From NCBI GenBank assembly GCA_023410055.1, contig JAEYQK010000073.1, positions 66,527 to 130,526 of the forward strand: a stretch of DNA of 64,000 bases, in the 5' to 3' direction. The position numbers and the translations under genes are program-made. This DNA is from Acidobacteriota bacterium (GTDB taxonomy: Bacteria; Acidobacteriota; Terriglobia; Terriglobales; Acidobacteriaceae). This document shows positions 63,954 through 64,000 of this stretch, piece after piece. Below the pieces are notes generated by a model. That model ran no database searches and had not been told where the DNA came from. It saw only the letters and a program-made list of their open reading frames with translations. Within the stretch, counting starts at the first letter, position 1, and every line of letters begins with the position of its first letter.

Positions 63954-64000
63954 ATGCAAAGCAGCGTGAAGTATATCGGGATGGATGTCCACCAGGCGAC
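63954..64000 (+). mobile_element. Start of an IS110-family transposase gene (runs off the right edge)
   Basis: AAAGGAG lies about ten bases before an ATG at 63954. The 15 visible codons read MQSSVKYIGMDVHQA, and YIGMDVHxA is the N-terminal RuvC-like (DEDD) motif of IS110/IS1111 transposases. The rest lies outside the window. Confidence 0.85.

Noticed and set aside
1..64000. tRNA or rRNA genes
   Set aside because: No T-loop or anticodon-stem pattern or rRNA core sequence was recognised by eye; a covariance-model scan would settle it.

Overview
The window reads as a chromosomal segment of a soil-type Gram-negative bacterium, most likely an acidobacterium (Acidobacteriota, Terriglobia-like). 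The evidence is a 1,214-residue Oar-like TonB-dependent receptor with an N-terminal carboxypeptidase-regulatory domain, several small secreted proteins of types common in that phylum (DUF4136, glycine-zipper lipoproteins), many multi-PAS kinases and response regulators, a B12-dependent ribonucleotide reductase, and many short GC-rich palindromic repeats between genes. The phylum call is inference: no rRNA or tRNA gene was recognised.

Layout. 1-3053: RND efflux pump subunit (runs off the left edge) and its membrane-fusion lipoprotein. 3237-9899: a signalling and stress block (DUF2254 membrane protein coupled to a small secreted protein, a secreted CuAO-N-like protein, a NarL-type regulator, a group-II 6-phosphofructokinase, an AI-2E family permease). 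9919-13372: five-PAS histidine kinase with a stand-alone receiver. 13988-20216: DUF4136 protein and a decayed second copy, a histidine-phosphatase homologue lacking catalytic residues, OmpA-like protein, PPK2, small HELEH protein, glycine-zipper lipoprotein, aquaporin. 20469-22935: a broken response regulator and a coupled copC-copD pair. 22940-25720: repeat-rich, with a radical-SAM/B12-type protein and a VOC protein.

25726-28453 is the most interesting segment. It holds three co-directional genes: two different ComEC/Rec2-type metallo-beta-lactamase (MBL) proteins around a small protein with four predicted membrane segments. Palindromic repeats lie on both sides and the base composition looks lower in GC than the neighbours. 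I recognise no described system with this order and treat it as a candidate new membrane-plus-hydrolase cassette, possibly defensive.

28871-40844: nrdJ, with a very long 3' hairpin; a pseudo-receiver divergent from a Fur-box-controlled feoA-feoB operon; secreted OB-like and coiled-coil proteins; an S1/P1-type nuclease/phospholipase; an O-methyltransferase; superoxide dismutase; a small outer-membrane barrel. 41419-54130: Oar-like receptor, LarA-like racemase, 6-phosphogluconate dehydrogenase, M64 peptidase, a large secreted unknown with a TTG start, and a Tat-exported amidase. 54228-61035: cysE, EamA permease, class-III aminotransferase, yraN-galT, a 50-residue lmo0937-type membrane protein, and a PP2C/SpoIIE phosphatase. 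61735-64000: two secreted proteins preceded by copies of a 56-base element, then the first codons of an IS110-family transposase at the right edge.

Metabolic themes are sugar phosphate metabolism (PFK, Gnd, GalT), metal handling (Feo, Cop, SOD), polyphosphate and general stress. Functions rest on motif recognition by eye; no database search was possible.
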